Part shown: positions 9,269-19,360 of the stretch, in pieces
Layout: each line of letters opens with the position of its first letter
Position numbering within the stretch: the first letter of the stretch is position 1
Source of the DNA: Betaproteobacteria bacterium Ga0077540
Lineage (GTDB): Bacteria; Pseudomonadota; Gammaproteobacteria; Burkholderiales; Methylophilaceae
Length of the DNA stretch: 64,000 bases
NCBI GenBank assembly: GCA_001464125.1
Contig: LNEP01000012.1
Span: 186,001-250,000, forward strand
Direction of reading: 5' to 3'
Notes under the pieces: model-generated
Told to the model about the DNA's origin: nothing
Databases searched by the model: none
The model's input: only the letters and a program-made list of their open reading frames with translations
Position numbers and translations under genes: made by a program

Positions 9269-9493
9269 ATGGATAATACCGTTTTTGGCTTTACCGAGGA
9301 GCAAATCACTGAGTTTGGCCTGACCTACGGTGTAGGCGGGTTGATCTTATTGATGTTATTTATTGTCGGTCACCTTGCATGGCAATCCAAGGCAGGGAAA
9401 ATGGGCACATTCGCCCTATTTTTGGCATTAACGGTTGGATTTGTAGGCTTTATTGCAAAGTATTTAATTCAGTACTTTTTAAATATCCATTAA
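9269..9493 (+). CDS. DUF2788 small membrane protein
   Basis: A 74-residue protein of a conserved proteobacterial family of unknown function. It has a short acidic N-terminus (FGFTEEQITEFGLTYGVGG) and two membrane segments, about residues 24-42 (LILLMLFIVGHLAWQ) and 50-70 (FALFLALTVGFVGFIAKYLI). It starts 8 bp after slmA and is probably translated from the same message. Confidence 0.75.
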   Translation: MDNTVFGFTEEQITEFGLTYGVGGLILLMLFIVGHLAWQSKAGKMGTFALFLALTVGFVGFIAKYLIQYFLNIH

Positions 9494-9742
9494 GCGTATT
9501 TGCAGTTTAAAGTACGCAGCGCCATATCAAGCGTTGGTATCGTTTGCGCCTCAACCAATACATCCCAAAGATTGTTAACACTCATTCAGCACGCGCCACA
9601 AAATTTTCTAAAAAATCCTAAATGCTCACCCTGAGACCCTAGGTGCAACCTGTAAATTATGTGTTACATTAAGTATTAACAAATAAATCACATCACCCAG
9701 TGATGGTGCTGGGTCATTGGCCACAAATACAGGGGTAGCGTT

Positions 9743-10525
9743 ATGAGCAATAGCAAGGTTGTAAACGCCAACGACTTGATGGAACACATTCAAGTGAACA
9801 GTCATTTAAGCCCAAGTTTAGTCATTGATTGGCTTCATGCAGGGGTAGAAGACACGCATTCCGCAGGCAGAGCGAGTTTGTTTTATGGTCTAGTGTTCAC
9901 AGTGGTTGGGATACTGATACACACTCTTTTTGCTGATAACTATTGGTTACTTGGTGGCCTCACTACAGGGTTTCTATTATTAGGCCCTTTTCTTGCCGTG
10001 GGTTTATACGATCTTAGTCGCCGTATCGAACTTGGGCAAAAGCCCTCCCTCATTCCCAGCATGACAGCTTGGTGGCCAAACCTATTTCATATGGCTTTAT
10101 TTGCCTGTATTTTAGTGATCACTTTGTTGGCTTGGACCCAATTATCATTTGTCATTTTTGCTCATTTTTTTAATGGTCAGTTGCCCACTTTTATGGACAT
10201 CATCATCAATGTGTTGACGTTTAAACAATTGGAATTTACGCTAATTTACTTTTTAGTAGGCGGCCTGTTTGCAGCGTTTGTGTTCACGATCAGCGTGATT
10301 GCCATCCCGCTCATGTTGGATAAGCAAGTCAATGCACTCAGCGCAGTGAGCGCTAGCGTGCGTGCGTGCAAGCAGAACCCAACGGCGATGTTATGCTGGG
10401 CCTTTTGTCTGGTTGTGCTTGTGGGGGTTGGGTTTGCTACCAGCTTTCTGGGCCTGATTGTGACCATGCCAGTAGCAGGGCATGCCAGTTGGCATGTTTA
10501 TAAAAGTGTCATTCAATCCAGTTAA
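9743..10525 (+). CDS. DUF2189 multi-pass membrane protein
   Basis: A 260-residue inner-membrane protein with five to six hydrophobic segments: FYGLVFTVVGILIHTLF, LLGGLTTGFLLLGPFLAVGLY, ALFACILVITLLAW, YFLVGGLFAAFVFTISVIAIPLML and LCWAFCLVVLVGVGFATSFLGLI. The block GPFLAVGLYDLSRRIELGQKPSL is characteristic of DUF2189. The function is unknown. GGGG lies ahead of the ATG. The 250-bp gap before it (9494-9742) shows no gene or clear hairpin. Confidence 0.8.
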   Translation: MSNSKVVNANDLMEHIQVNSHLSPSLVIDWLHAGVEDTHSAGRASLFYGLVFTVVGILIHTLFADNYWLLGGLTTGFLLLGPFLAVGLYDLSRRIELGQKPSLIPSMTAWWPNLFHMALFACILVITLLAWTQLSFVIFAHFFNGQLPTFMDIIINVLTFKQLEFTLIYFLVGGLFAAFVFTISVIAIPLMLDKQVNALSAVSASVRACKQNPTAMLCWAFCLVVLVGVGFATSFLGLIVTMPVAGHASWHVYKSVIQSS

Positions 10526-10577
10526 TTAGCTCAAAAAGCGCTGGTATGAATGTTATGTTGCTCATCAAATCTGCCGC

Positions 10578-11789
10578 TTAAAGCAAGTTTACATTGATTG
10601 CGTTTAATCGGGCTTCAAAAACAGCCTGTTTGATTTGCTCAGGCTGACTAAATTGCTTCGCCACCTCGCCCGCATCTACCGATTGTGCAAATATTAACGC
10701 TTGTTGCAAGCGCTCCGCTTCTGGCAGTGCACAATTTTCAAGCCCAGTTCGCCCTCTAGAATCACTCTCACATGCCTGTAAAAATAGCTGGAACCGCTCA
10801 GGCTGACGAATTGCATCCAACTCCATTAAAAAGTGAAGCATGGTGCTGGTCTTCATATGGGCCACCGCATGCAACTTGCCATGAAACTGCGCCACCATCA
10901 TGGCCAATTCTTTGCAATCGTTGGGCACGCGTAAACGCTTCACCACATCTTTCAGCAAGGCTACGCTGCGCATCTCATGTCCAATGTGTCTGGGCAATAC
11001 GTCTTTAGGGGTCGTGCCTTTGCCTAAATCGTGCGTCAATGCGGCAAAGCGCACTGGCAAACTAAATCCTTGTTGTGCAGCGTAATCCACTACCAGCATC
11101 ACATGTATGCCGGTGTCAATTTCTGGATGATATTGGGTCGGTTGAGGCACACCCCATAGACGGTCGAGTTCTGGAAAAATACGCGCCAGCGCACCGCAAC
11201 TTCTTAGCACCTCAAACATGCAGCTGGGTTTGGCTTCCATTATCCCTTTTGACAACTCTTGCCATACGCGCTCGGGTACCAAGGCATCTACTTCTCCTGA
11301 GTCCACCATTTCGCGCATCAGTTGCATGGTCTCGTCGGCCACACAAAACTCGGTAAATCGTGCAGCAAAGCGTGCCAACCTTAATATGCGCACTGGGTCT
11401 TCAACGAACGCTGTGCTGACATGGCGCAACACTTTGGCTTGAATATCGCGCTGTCCATCAAATGGGTCGATCATCTCGCCATCTGCTGTTTTTGCCATGG
11501 CATTGATGGTGAGGTCACGGCGCGCTAAATCCTGCTCCAATGTAACATCTGGTGCGGCATGCACCTGAAAGCCTTTGTAACCTTTGGCTGTTTTGCGTTC
11601 GGTCCTGGCTAGCGCGTATTCTTCCTGTGTATCCGGATGGAGAAAAACTGGAAAATCTTTTCCAACTGGCCGATAACCGAGCTTGACCATTGCTTCTGGC
11701 GTTGCGCCAACCACCACGTAATCACGGTCTTGTATGGGCAACCCTAACAGCTCATCTCGCACAGCACCGCCGACACAGTAGATGTTCAT
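10578..11789 (-). CDS. cca: CCA-adding tRNA nucleotidyltransferase with HD domain
   Basis: Adds or repairs the 3'-terminal CCA of tRNA. The 403-residue multifunctional form has the class II polymerase head (YCVGGAVRDELLG, then DRDYVVVGATPE with the catalytic DxD), the tRNA-binding stretch RRDLTINAMAKTADGEMIDPFDGQRDI, VEDPVRILRLARFAARF, and a C-terminal HD phosphohydrolase (ALTHDLGKG) that gives 2'-nucleotidase/phosphatase activity in this class. It lies 30 bp downstream of the NDUFA9-like gene on the same strand. Confidence 0.97.
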   Translation of the reverse strand: MNIYCVGGAVRDELLGLPIQDRDYVVVGATPEAMVKLGYRPVGKDFPVFLHPDTQEEYALARTERKTAKGYKGFQVHAAPDVTLEQDLARRDLTINAMAKTADGEMIDPFDGQRDIQAKVLRHVSTAFVEDPVRILRLARFAARFTEFCVADETMQLMREMVDSGEVDALVPERVWQELSKGIMEAKPSCMFEVLRSCGALARIFPELDRLWGVPQPTQYHPEIDTGIHVMLVVDYAAQQGFSLPVRFAALTHDLGKGTTPKDVLPRHIGHEMRSVALLKDVVKRLRVPNDCKELAMMVAQFHGKLHAVAHMKTSTMLHFLMELDAIRQPERFQLFLQACESDSRGRTGLENCALPEAERLQQALIFAQSVDAGEVAKQFSQPEQIKQAVFEARLNAINVNLL

Positions 11790-11819
11790 GATGGTCTGAA
11801 AGATTGCAACGTTACACGC

Positions 11820-12779
11820 TTAACGTTTTGCGTTTATAGCGCGACCTGCGGCACTTCTAAACGCATCATAAGCACCGCGTGGGGTTGAATTGGTCAGATA
11901 CTCTGGCACCACGGCTTCCAGCGGCATGAGCGAAACACCCAACTCCGGCGCTAAAGTTTGCACAGTAATGCTATCTACACGCATGGAGCGTACATTGTCT
12001 CGACTCATCAACTTCACGGGTAAAAACTCCATTGCAAAGCCTTGCAGATAGGATAGCTTGTCACTCAAACCAATAATAGGACGTGAGATACCCAAAATAG
12101 TCATGACTTTTTGCACTAACTCACGGAAGGAATAAACTTGCGGCCCACCCAACTCATAGGTTTTGCCATAAGTATCGGTATTTTCTAGCGCATTCACCAT
12201 GCAGCTGGTCACATCCTCTACCCAAATAGGCTGAAATTTTGCATCAGGTTTCGCCAGCACAATGACCGGTAGTAGCTTGACCAAACGTGCAAACAGATTA
12301 AAAAAGCTGTCGTGACGGCCAAAAATAATGGATGGCTTAAAGATGGTGATATTTAACTTTTTGCTGAATTCATTGACTGCCGATTCACCTGCCGCCTTGC
12401 TGCGTAAATACTGGCTAGGTGCAGATTTGCTCGCTTGCAACGCACTCATATGAATCAGCCTATCAATCCCCAAGTCAACACACAACTGGGCTAAACGTCT
12501 GGGCAATTGATGGTGCGCTTGTTCAAAGCTGGCACGACCAGACTCATGCAGAATGCCCACCAGATTAATCACGGCAAAGCTACCTTCTAACATGCTTTTC
12601 ATTTTGTTGTGGTCATAAATATCACACTGCACCACCTGAACTTTAGGCAGCAAAATCAGGTGCTTAGCTGACTCTCTACGACGTGAAATGACAGTGACTT
12701 GATAGCCGGCGGCATCTAGTTTGGCCACTAAACTACTGCCTACAAATCCTGAGCCACCCAATACGGTTACTTTTTTCAT
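11820..12779 (-). CDS. NDUFA9-like NAD(P)-binding epimerase-family protein
   Basis: Atypical short-chain dehydrogenase/NmrA-like protein of 319 residues, related to the NDUFA9 accessory subunit of complex I; bacterial members have no established reaction. The Rossmann site is VTVLGGSGFVGSSLVAKL, followed by INLVGILHESG, HMSALQASKSAPSQYLRSKAAGE (a YxxxK-like YLRSK) and GGPQVYSFRELV. It sits 8 bp downstream of slt and upstream of cca, all leftward, so probably one transcript. Confidence 0.88.
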   Translation of the reverse strand: MKKVTVLGGSGFVGSSLVAKLDAAGYQVTVISRRRESAKHLILLPKVQVVQCDIYDHNKMKSMLEGSFAVINLVGILHESGRASFEQAHHQLPRRLAQLCVDLGIDRLIHMSALQASKSAPSQYLRSKAAGESAVNEFSKKLNITIFKPSIIFGRHDSFFNLFARLVKLLPVIVLAKPDAKFQPIWVEDVTSCMVNALENTDTYGKTYELGGPQVYSFRELVQKVMTILGISRPIIGLSDKLSYLQGFAMEFLPVKLMSRDNVRSMRVDSITVQTLAPELGVSLMPLEAVVPEYLTNSTPRGAYDAFRSAAGRAINAKR

Positions 12780-12787
12780 TACATTAC

Positions 12788-14749
12788 CTACTCATTCAAA
12801 GTTGAAATTGATTCTGTTTCCACGCTCACTTTTGCCGGAATAACCCCAAGGCGTTTTTTAAGTGGAATATTGTTTAAGCCCAAACGCAGCGTATAGATAT
12901 GCGCGTTGGCCATCACTTTTTTCACATAGTTTCGAGTTTCGCTAAATGGAATGGTTTCCGCATAAATCGCACCTTCCAAAGGCACGTTGGCCATCCATTT
13001 TTTGGCACGGCTTGGGCCGGCGTTATAAGCTGCAGTGGCCATGGTTTCTTGCCCATTAAATAAATCCGAGGTGTATCGCATGTAATAAGTACCCAAGGAA
13101 ATGTTGGTGTCCAAATCATGCAACATACCATGATGGTAATTGGACCAGCCCACCTTGCCTGCAACCCATTTTGCGGTGGCCGGCATTACTTGCATCAAGC
13201 CGGCGGCACCCACACCAGATTTAGCATAATGCATAAAGCGGCTTTCCTGACGAATGATGCCGTATACCCAAGCTTCATCTAAGGACTGATCGTTAGAGGC
13301 AGGCTGCATCAGATCACGGTACGGCGTTGGATAACGCAAGTTAAAGTTGTGCACGGTTTTTGTTTTATCCGCAGTAATCACAGCCAGGTCAAACCACTTT
13401 TGTCTGACTGCATATTCCGCTGCTGCAATTAATTGCTCATCACTCAAATTTTCGGTCGCTGCAGCCCATTCCAATTTTGCTTCCCAACGCATTTCCAAAC
13501 GCTGCAACGCTTCCGCGCGCTGTATCGCTTCGGATTTTGCAAACGCCTCAACATCAGCATCGGTGGGCACATATTCCATGGGTTGTGCGCGCATGCTGGC
13601 TTCTAGCTCTTCTTGCGCCAACCAGCCGTAATAGTGGCGCTCAGTAGAGAGCATGGCAAATAAACCATTGGCCTCCAATAGTTGATTTTGTGCTTTTAAA
13701 GCACGTGCTTTCCAATAACGCCAAGTGGCTTCTTCTGCTTGATCATCCGGCATCAATGCGATCACCTCTAACAATTGCGGCCAATTACTTTGCCTGAGTG
13801 TAGTGCGCGCAAACCAATCGAGTTGATCACGGTTGAGTTGGGTATGTTCAGCCAATCGAAACCATTGATAGGCCTCTGGCTCATGTCGTTGTGCTGACAA
13901 GATGGCTAAACGGCCATAAAAATAACTTTTTTGTTCGGCACTCAGCAGTGATTGTACTGATTTAAATGCATTGAGTGCTTGAGTGGACCCTGTTTTAGCG
14001 ATTTGATTGAGCGCATACAAATAGAGCTCTCTGCCAAAAGGTGTTTTAACGCTGATGGTTTTCTTGGCAATGGCTTTTTGCGGGTTAGCATTGACCGCAT
14101 CCATTTGCTTGAGAAAAATAGCATCGATAGCATGATGCCTTTTAGCGACACCTTTAGCCAAGGTCACTCGGTTTTCGGACAATGCCAAACGAAAGCGTGC
14201 CACCAAGTCTTCATCGGTCAGCACTTTGGCTTCTTGCATTTTATCGAACAAACTATTGCAGTTACCTGGCTGTTCCTTAGCCTGTAACCATAGCGCCCTT
14301 GCCGCTTCTAAAGCTTTTGCATCATTGGATAAAGCGTTGGATTCTGCTGCATAACAGGCTACAGCTGGGTCTTGCAATTGATATTGTGGATATACTTCTT
14401 GAAACACAACCCAGTTTTGTTGCTTGCCCAGCTTTTTCAACCATTCGCCACGTAACCTGTCTGCAAATGGCATATGCGCATATTGTGTTAAAAACGCGTT
14501 GATAGTTTCTGGGCTGGTATCGTCCAAGTTTGATAACATCCACCAGTAATCAGCATATGGCGCTAGCGGATGTTGTATTTCTTTTAAACGCGTTACTGCA
14601 TCGGCAAGGGCAAAGTTATTTTTTTTGTCGTAGGCGGCTCTGGCCAACAACACCTCATCGTCGCCCGCCAAGGCATGCGCCAAGCCAACCTGTAGCAGGA
14701 CGCAAATGACACATAAATAACTGAGTAGTGGATGGCGTCGCATAAACAT
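12788..14749 (-). CDS. slt: Soluble lytic murein transglycosylase (Slt70 type)
   Basis: Periplasmic enzyme that cleaves the MurNAc-GlcNAc bond forming 1,6-anhydro ends. 653 residues: signal peptide (RRHPLLSYLCVICVLLQVGLAHA), a long alpha-superhelical U/L domain (about 30-460), and the C-terminal SLT domain with catalytic Glu in VYGIIRQESRFM, then GVGAAGLMQVMPATAKWVA and ATAAYNAGPSRAKKWM. Start is 14749 or the ATG two codons later (14743), which is better spaced from AAAGG. It lies near the dcw cluster end. Confidence 0.95.
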   Translation of the reverse strand: MFMRRHPLLSYLCVICVLLQVGLAHALAGDDEVLLARAAYDKKNNFALADAVTRLKEIQHPLAPYADYWWMLSNLDDTSPETINAFLTQYAHMPFADRLRGEWLKKLGKQQNWVVFQEVYPQYQLQDPAVACYAAESNALSNDAKALEAARALWLQAKEQPGNCNSLFDKMQEAKVLTDEDLVARFRLALSENRVTLAKGVAKRHHAIDAIFLKQMDAVNANPQKAIAKKTISVKTPFGRELYLYALNQIAKTGSTQALNAFKSVQSLLSAEQKSYFYGRLAILSAQRHEPEAYQWFRLAEHTQLNRDQLDWFARTTLRQSNWPQLLEVIALMPDDQAEEATWRYWKARALKAQNQLLEANGLFAMLSTERHYYGWLAQEELEASMRAQPMEYVPTDADVEAFAKSEAIQRAEALQRLEMRWEAKLEWAAATENLSDEQLIAAAEYAVRQKWFDLAVITADKTKTVHNFNLRYPTPYRDLMQPASNDQSLDEAWVYGIIRQESRFMHYAKSGVGAAGLMQVMPATAKWVAGKVGWSNYHHGMLHDLDTNISLGTYYMRYTSDLFNGQETMATAAYNAGPSRAKKWMANVPLEGAIYAETIPFSETRNYVKKVMANAHIYTLRLGLNNIPLKKRLGVIPAKVSVETESISTLNE

Positions 14750-14759
14750 GACCTTTATT

Positions 14760-14942
14760 TCAAATGCGCAGCACGCGACTTACAAAAAACGAAACCAGTA
14801 CAAACAAGAAAAACCAAGCAGCATATTGTGCAAGCCGCTTTAAAAAGCGTAAATATTTGGGGTCTTTGCTATAAACGTATAGCCCCAACAAAACAAATGC
14901 TGCAATCAACATCAGGACAGCCATCAGCCTTATCACAATCAT
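14760..14942 (-). CDS. Small two-span membrane protein, unknown
   Basis: A 60-residue frame with two hydrophobic helices (RLMAVLMLIAAFVLLGLYVYS and YAAWFFLFVLVSFFVSRVL) separated by a basic loop (KDPKYLRFLKRLAQ). It has GAGG upstream and fits tightly between lpxC (38 bp away) and slt (10 bp away) on the same strand, which argues that it is real. I do not recognise a family. Confidence 0.6.
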   Translation of the reverse strand: MIVIRLMAVLMLIAAFVLLGLYVYSKDPKYLRFLKRLAQYAAWFFLFVLVSFFVSRVLRI

Positions 14943-14979
14943 ATGTGTAGCCTCACTGCGACTGCCATCTACCCATCAG

Positions 14980-15921
14980 CTAACTGCTAAAATGCGGCAT
15001 CAGCGCTGGGCTAAAATATTGGCGCTGCTCTACAAAACCAGCTGGCGCATCCTCAATGTGTTCAAACACTGCATACTCCCAAGCTTCAGCATCGGCCAGT
15101 AGCGCTCTTAATAATTGGTTATTTAGCGCATGACCAGATTTATACGCGGTAAACGCCCCCAAAATCGGGTGTCCCAACATGTACAAATCGCCAATCGCAT
15201 CTAGGACTTTATGCTTGGCAAACTCGTCTTCATAACGCAAGCCATCGGCATTCAATACTCGGTATTCGTCCAATACAATCGCATTATCCAAACTACCGCC
15301 ACGCGCTAAGCCATTCGCGCGTAAATATTCTACTTCATGCATAAAGCCAAAGGTGCGGGCACGGCTAATCTCTTTAATATAAGAGTTATCTGCAAAATCT
15401 ATTTTCACGGTTTTGCCGGAGTGATCAAACACCGGGTGCGCGAAATCAATGGTGAATTCCATCTTGAAGCCATGATAAGGCTCAAACTTCACCCATTTAT
15501 CGGCTTCTTTTACCTCGATTGTTTTTTTAATTTTGATAAATTTTTTCGGCGCATTCTGCTCGGCAATACCAGCAGACTGCAGTAAATAAATAAAAGGCCC
15601 TGAACTGCCATCCATGATGGGGATTTCAGAGGCGGTCACTTCAATCCGTACATTATCTACCCCAAGCCCTGCTAGGGCAGACATTAAGTGCTCAACGGTG
15701 GCCACACGCGCACCATTTTGCTCTAGGGCAGAGCATAGGCGCGTATCTTTTACTGCATCGGGGGTTGCATGAATCACTGGCGCACCGGGCAAATCGGCAC
15801 GACAGAATACAATCCCCGAATCAATAGGCGCAGGCATAAGGGTCATCACGACTTTTTCGCCGTTATGCAAGCCAACGCCTGTGGCGCTCACTGTTTTTTT
15901 CAGTGTTCTTTGTTTAAGCAC
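14980..15921 (-). CDS. lpxC: UDP-3-O-acyl-N-acetylglucosamine deacetylase LpxC
   Basis: Committed zinc-dependent step of lipid A synthesis. The 313-residue protein shows [19 protein letters not shown], the zinc histidine region [42 protein letters not shown] and the C-terminal zinc/catalytic block [22 protein letters not shown] with [14 protein letters not shown]. The start codon is GTG with AGGA eight bases upstream. It is the last gene of the dcw cluster, 75 bp after ftsZ, as in many Gram-negatives. Confidence 0.97.
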   Translation of the reverse strand: MLKQRTLKKTVSATGVGLHNGEKVVMTLMPAPIDSGIVFCRADLPGAPVIHATPDAVKDTRLCSALEQNGARVATVEHLMSALAGLGVDNVRIEVTASEIPIMDGSSGPFIYLLQSAGIAEQNAPKKFIKIKKTIEVKEADKWVKFEPYHGFKMEFTIDFAHPVFDHSGKTVKIDFADNSYIKEISRARTFGFMHEVEYLRANGLARGGSLDNAIVLDEYRVLNADGLRYEDEFAKHKVLDAIGDLYMLGHPILGAFTAYKSGHALNNQLLRALLADAEAWEYAVFEHIEDAPAGFVEQRQYFSPALMPHFSS

Positions 15922-15996
15922 TTAATGTTTCCTATGTTATCTATTACTACTTTAGCAATAGTTTAACACCAACCAAATACAATCACTTAGTTGCAA

Positions 15997-17163
15997 TTAA
16001 TCGGCTTGCTTACGTAAAAATGCTGGGATGTCATACTCTTCTACCCCTGACATTTTCATCGCTTCTACCTGCGCACGACGATTATTGCTGGAGAACACTG
16101 CTGGCGCTTCTTCTTCGCTTTCCATGCCCACAAAAATCGGCTGGTTAGTCGTACCGTCACGCACAGTGGTCATCACTTTAAGCTCTGGTTTTGGTTGACG
16201 ACGCGCAACTGCACCACTCAAGCCTGTGGCCACCATGGTTACACGCAAGTTGTCGCCCATGTTCTCATCCATCACATTGCCCACAATCACAGTGGCGTCT
16301 TCTGCGGTAAAGGCTTTAATGGTGTTCATCACATCGTAGTACTCTTTCATTTTGAAGCTAGCACTCGCGCTGATATTCACCAACACGCCACGTGCATTGG
16401 CCAAGTTGACATCTTCTAGCAATGGGCTTGCCACTGCTTGTTCTGCAGCAATGCGCGCACGGTCAGGACCACTCGCTTCTGCGGAACCCATCATCGCCAT
16501 ACCCATTTCTGACATCACAGTACGCACGTCAGCAAAATCAACGTTCACCAAGCCTGGACAATTAATAATCTCTGCAATACCTGAGACAGCGTTATGCAGT
16601 ACATCGTTCGCGGCACGGAAGGCTTCCAAGAATGGCACATCCTCGCCCAATACTTCCATCAGTTTTTCGTTTGGAATCACAATCAGTGAATCCACGTGCT
16701 GGGATAGTTCTTCCAAACCTTCAACCGCCACTTTGGTACGCTTGCCCTCAAATGCAAAAGGCTTAGTCACCACAGCAACCGTCAAAATACCCATCTCTTT
16801 GGCCACTTCTGCAATAATCGGTGCAGCACCAGTACCAGTACCACCACCCATGCCTGCAGTAATAAATAACATATCGGCACCATCGATCACTTCTGCAATA
16901 CGATCGCGGTCTTCTAACGCGGCTTCACGACCGATTTCGGGTTTTGCCCCTGCGCCCAAGCCTTTAGTGATGTCTTCACCAATTTGCAATACTGTTTTTG
17001 CATGGCTTTTCTTCAATGCCTGCATATCAGTATTGGCGCAAATAAACTCTACCCCACTGACGTTTTTGCTCATCATGTGCTCAACTGCATTACCACCGCA
17101 GCCACCCACACCAATGACCTTAATAACCGCCTCTTGTGAATCTTTCTCCATAATTTCAAACAT
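15997..17163 (-). CDS. ftsZ: Cell division GTPase FtsZ
   Basis: Tubulin homologue that forms the Z ring. 388 residues: GVGGCGGNAVEHM (N-terminal nucleotide site), the tubulin signature GMGGGTGTGAAPIIA, T7-loop region NVDFADVRTVMSEMG, a short variable linker, and the C-terminal peptide EEYDIPAFLRKQAD that binds FtsA, ZipA or SlmA. A very strong ribosome site (AAGGAGG) precedes the ATG, as expected for an abundant protein. It is separated from ftsA by 192 bp holding a palindromic repeat, so it may also have its own promoter there. Confidence 0.98.
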   Translation of the reverse strand: MFEIMEKDSQEAVIKVIGVGGCGGNAVEHMMSKNVSGVEFICANTDMQALKKSHAKTVLQIGEDITKGLGAGAKPEIGREAALEDRDRIAEVIDGADMLFITAGMGGGTGTGAAPIIAEVAKEMGILTVAVVTKPFAFEGKRTKVAVEGLEELSQHVDSLIVIPNEKLMEVLGEDVPFLEAFRAANDVLHNAVSGIAEIINCPGLVNVDFADVRTVMSEMGMAMMGSAEASGPDRARIAAEQAVASPLLEDVNLANARGVLVNISASASFKMKEYYDVMNTIKAFTAEDATVIVGNVMDENMGDNLRVTMVATGLSGAVARRQPKPELKVMTTVRDGTTNQPIFVGMESEEEAPAVFSSNNRRAQVEAMKMSGVEEYDIPAFLRKQAD

Positions 17164-17282
17164 CTTGAACCTCCTTTTGCCTTTTGTTTTTTAGGTATAC
17201 GCAATTTGCATTGAACATACCCAGCCCTAAATCAACTACTTAATTACAAACAACTACTGACTAAAAATTGCCTTGACAACCA

Positions 17283-17340
17283 AGACTGCGTAGCAGTCTG
17301 TTGCGGCGCAGACTAACCTTTAGGTTATGTCGTAGCCAAA
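17283..17340. repeat. Dispersed palindromic repeat, copy 1 (ftsA-ftsZ gap)
   Basis: Positions 17283-17299 are a perfect hairpin AGACTGC-GTA-GCAGTCT. Positions 17300-17340 contain TAACC-TTTA-GGTTA within a block whose reverse complement reads TTTGGCTACG...TAAC-loop-GTTAG.CTGC.CCG.AAC. The same block occurs in opposite orientation at 23692-23737. It resembles REP-like intergenic elements. Confidence 0.65.
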
Positions 17341-17355
17341 CCAACTCCTGCACTG

Positions 17356-18594
17356 TTAAAAGTTACCCTGAAACCAACTCTTCATTTTTTCAAAAATCCT
17401 ACCAATGGAACTCGATTGCATTTGCCCCATCAATTGGCGCTCCAACTGCTGCTTGCCCATCAATACCAAACCCACGCCAGTGGCGTATCTCGGGTTACCA
17501 ATAACCTCTGATAAACCACCCACGTAACGTGGCATACCTAAGCGTACCGGTGTGTGGAAGATTTCTTCACCCAACTCCACCATACCGCGCATGGCAGCAG
17601 AACCGCCGGTAATCACAATGCCAGAGGCAATCATTTCTTCATTGCCACTGCGTCTGAGTTCTTGCTGTACAAACTCGTACAACTCAACCACGCGCGGCTC
17701 AATCACTTCTGCCAGCGTTTGAATGGATAGTTGGCGTGGCTCACGGCCATCAACACCCGGCACTTCCACTACTTCGCGTGCATCAGCCAATTGTCTGAGT
17801 GCACAACCGTATTTCACTTTAATTTCTTCTGCCGATTGCGTAGGCGTGCGGAACGCCACCGCAATGTCGTTGGTCATTTGGTCGCCAGCAATGGGGATTA
17901 CAGCGGTATGACGGATGGCGCCGTTTTTAAACACGGCAATATCGGTGGTGCCGCCACCAATATCCACCAAGCACACGCCCAATTCTTTTTCATCTTCCGT
18001 AAGCACAGCTACGCTGGATGCTAATGGTTGCAGAATCAAATCACTCACTTCCAGCCCACAGCGCTTAATGCATTTCACAATATTCTGTGCAGCCGCCACG
18101 GCACCAGTGACAATGTGCACTTTTACTTCCAATTTCATGCCACTCATGCCCAATGGTTCACGTACATCTTCTTGGCCATCGATGATGAACTCTTGCGTCA
18201 GAATGTGCAGAATCTGCTGATCAGCAGGTAGTGCTATCGCACGCGCAGTTTCCACCACACGGTCCACATCCATTTGCGACACCTCTGCGTCTTTAATCTT
18301 CACCATGCCATGCGAGTTCAAACTTTTTACATGGCTACCGGCAATACCGGTAAACACAGTGTTGATTTTGCAATCTGCCATTAGCTCAGCTTCTTCAATC
18401 GCTCTCTGGATAGCTTGCATGGTGGAATCAATATTAATCACCACCCCTTTTTTTAGTCCGCGCGAAATGTGTTGCCCAAGCCCAATCACCTTGATGGAAC
18501 CTTCCGGCAATAGCTCAGCCACTATCGCCACAATTTTTGAGGTGCCAATATCCAGCCCCACAATCAAATTTTTATCTTCACGCACTTTACTCAT
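17356..18594 (-). CDS. ftsA: Cell division actin-like ATPase FtsA
   Basis: Tethers FtsZ filaments to the membrane. 412 residues: phosphate-1 motif GLDIGTSKIVAIVAE, phosphate-2 VCLVDIGGGTTDIAVFKNGAI, adenosine motif VITGGSAAMRGMVELGEEIF, and a C-terminal amphipathic membrane-targeting helix (GRIFEKMKSWFQGNF). Located between ftsQ (31 bp) and ftsZ, the canonical order. Confidence 0.97.
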   Translation of the reverse strand: MSKVREDKNLIVGLDIGTSKIVAIVAELLPEGSIKVIGLGQHISRGLKKGVVINIDSTMQAIQRAIEEAELMADCKINTVFTGIAGSHVKSLNSHGMVKIKDAEVSQMDVDRVVETARAIALPADQQILHILTQEFIIDGQEDVREPLGMSGMKLEVKVHIVTGAVAAAQNIVKCIKRCGLEVSDLILQPLASSVAVLTEDEKELGVCLVDIGGGTTDIAVFKNGAIRHTAVIPIAGDQMTNDIAVAFRTPTQSAEEIKVKYGCALRQLADAREVVEVPGVDGREPRQLSIQTLAEVIEPRVVELYEFVQQELRRSGNEEMIASGIVITGGSAAMRGMVELGEEIFHTPVRLGMPRYVGGLSEVIGNPRYATGVGLVLMGKQQLERQLMGQMQSSSIGRIFEKMKSWFQGNF

Positions 18595-18625
18595 TTGTTT
18601 TCCCCACCAATTATTCCCTTGTCAC

Positions 18626-19360
18626 TCATGCTGACGGCTTACGCTCTTGTTGTTTCATTTGGGTTGGCTTTCTTACCGCAAACCCGTTGGGATAACGCAA
18701 ATCTGCATAAGTCACTTTTACATTCAACTGACTTAAAGTTGTCGTATATCCTTTTGCAAACTTTTCCAGACGTTTTGTCATGTCCACCCGACCCACCGCA
18801 ATCTGCATCCCATCCTGCGTTTTAATCTCCCAAGCACGTCTGGGCGATAACTTCACTTGTGCGATTTTCATGTTCGCCTGCGCTAATATTTTTTCAAACG
18901 TGGCATAGCCTTTGGTCACTTCCAGTACGCCATCACCAGGCCCATAAAACACAGGCAGTGAAGCGTCGGAAGCAGCATGGAAAATTTCACCCTGCGTATT
19001 CACCAAGGCCAAATTACCCCAACGTGCCAGTGCTTGATGTTCTTCAATGCCCACCACAATCTGGTCTGGCCAGCGCCTTCTTACACTTACGCTGCGCGCC
19101 CATGGCAGCTTCTCAAATGCATCTCGCGTGCGTTCCAAGTTCAAGGTAAAAAAGTTGCCTTTCAAATGTTTGGCCACAATCAATTTAATCTGCTCGCGAT
19201 TCACATGGCTTAAGTTGCCTTCCACACGTACCTCTCGCAATGGAAAGATGGGTAAATGCACCACCACAAATAACAAGCCGTACAACAACATCACTATCGA
19301 GGTTGCAAACAGAAAATTGGCTATCCAATTGAGTAGCTGTGGCTTATTCCACACTGTCAC
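18626..19360 (-). CDS. ftsQ: Cell division protein FtsQ
   Basis: Bitopic divisome protein that recruits FtsL/FtsB. 244 residues: cytoplasmic tail, one membrane span (about 13-36, [22 protein letters not shown]), POTRA domain ([20 protein letters not shown]...[31 protein letters not shown]) and the FtsQ beta domain. It appears to start with GTG and overlaps the end of ddlB by 17 bp. Confidence 0.94.
   Translation of the reverse strand: MTVWNKPQLLNWIANFLFATSIVMLLYGLLFVVVHLPIFPLREVRVEGNLSHVNREQIKLIVAKHLKGNFFTLNLERTRDAFEKLPWARSVSVRRRWPDQIVVGIEEHQALARWGNLALVNTQGEIFHAASDASLPVFYGPGDGVLEVTKGYATFEKILAQANMKIAQVKLSPRRAWEIKTQDGMQIAVGRVDMTKRLEKFAKGYTTTLSQLNVKVTYADLRYPNGFAVRKPTQMKQQERKPSA

Noticed and set aside
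9494-9742. Possible gene in the gap before the DUF2189 gene
   Set aside because: No frame with start, ribosome site and plausible product on either strand.
16352-17194. 280-codon antisense frame across ftsZ
   Set aside because: Shadow of the ftsZ codon pattern; low-complexity Ser/Ala/Thr/Ile composition and no family features.
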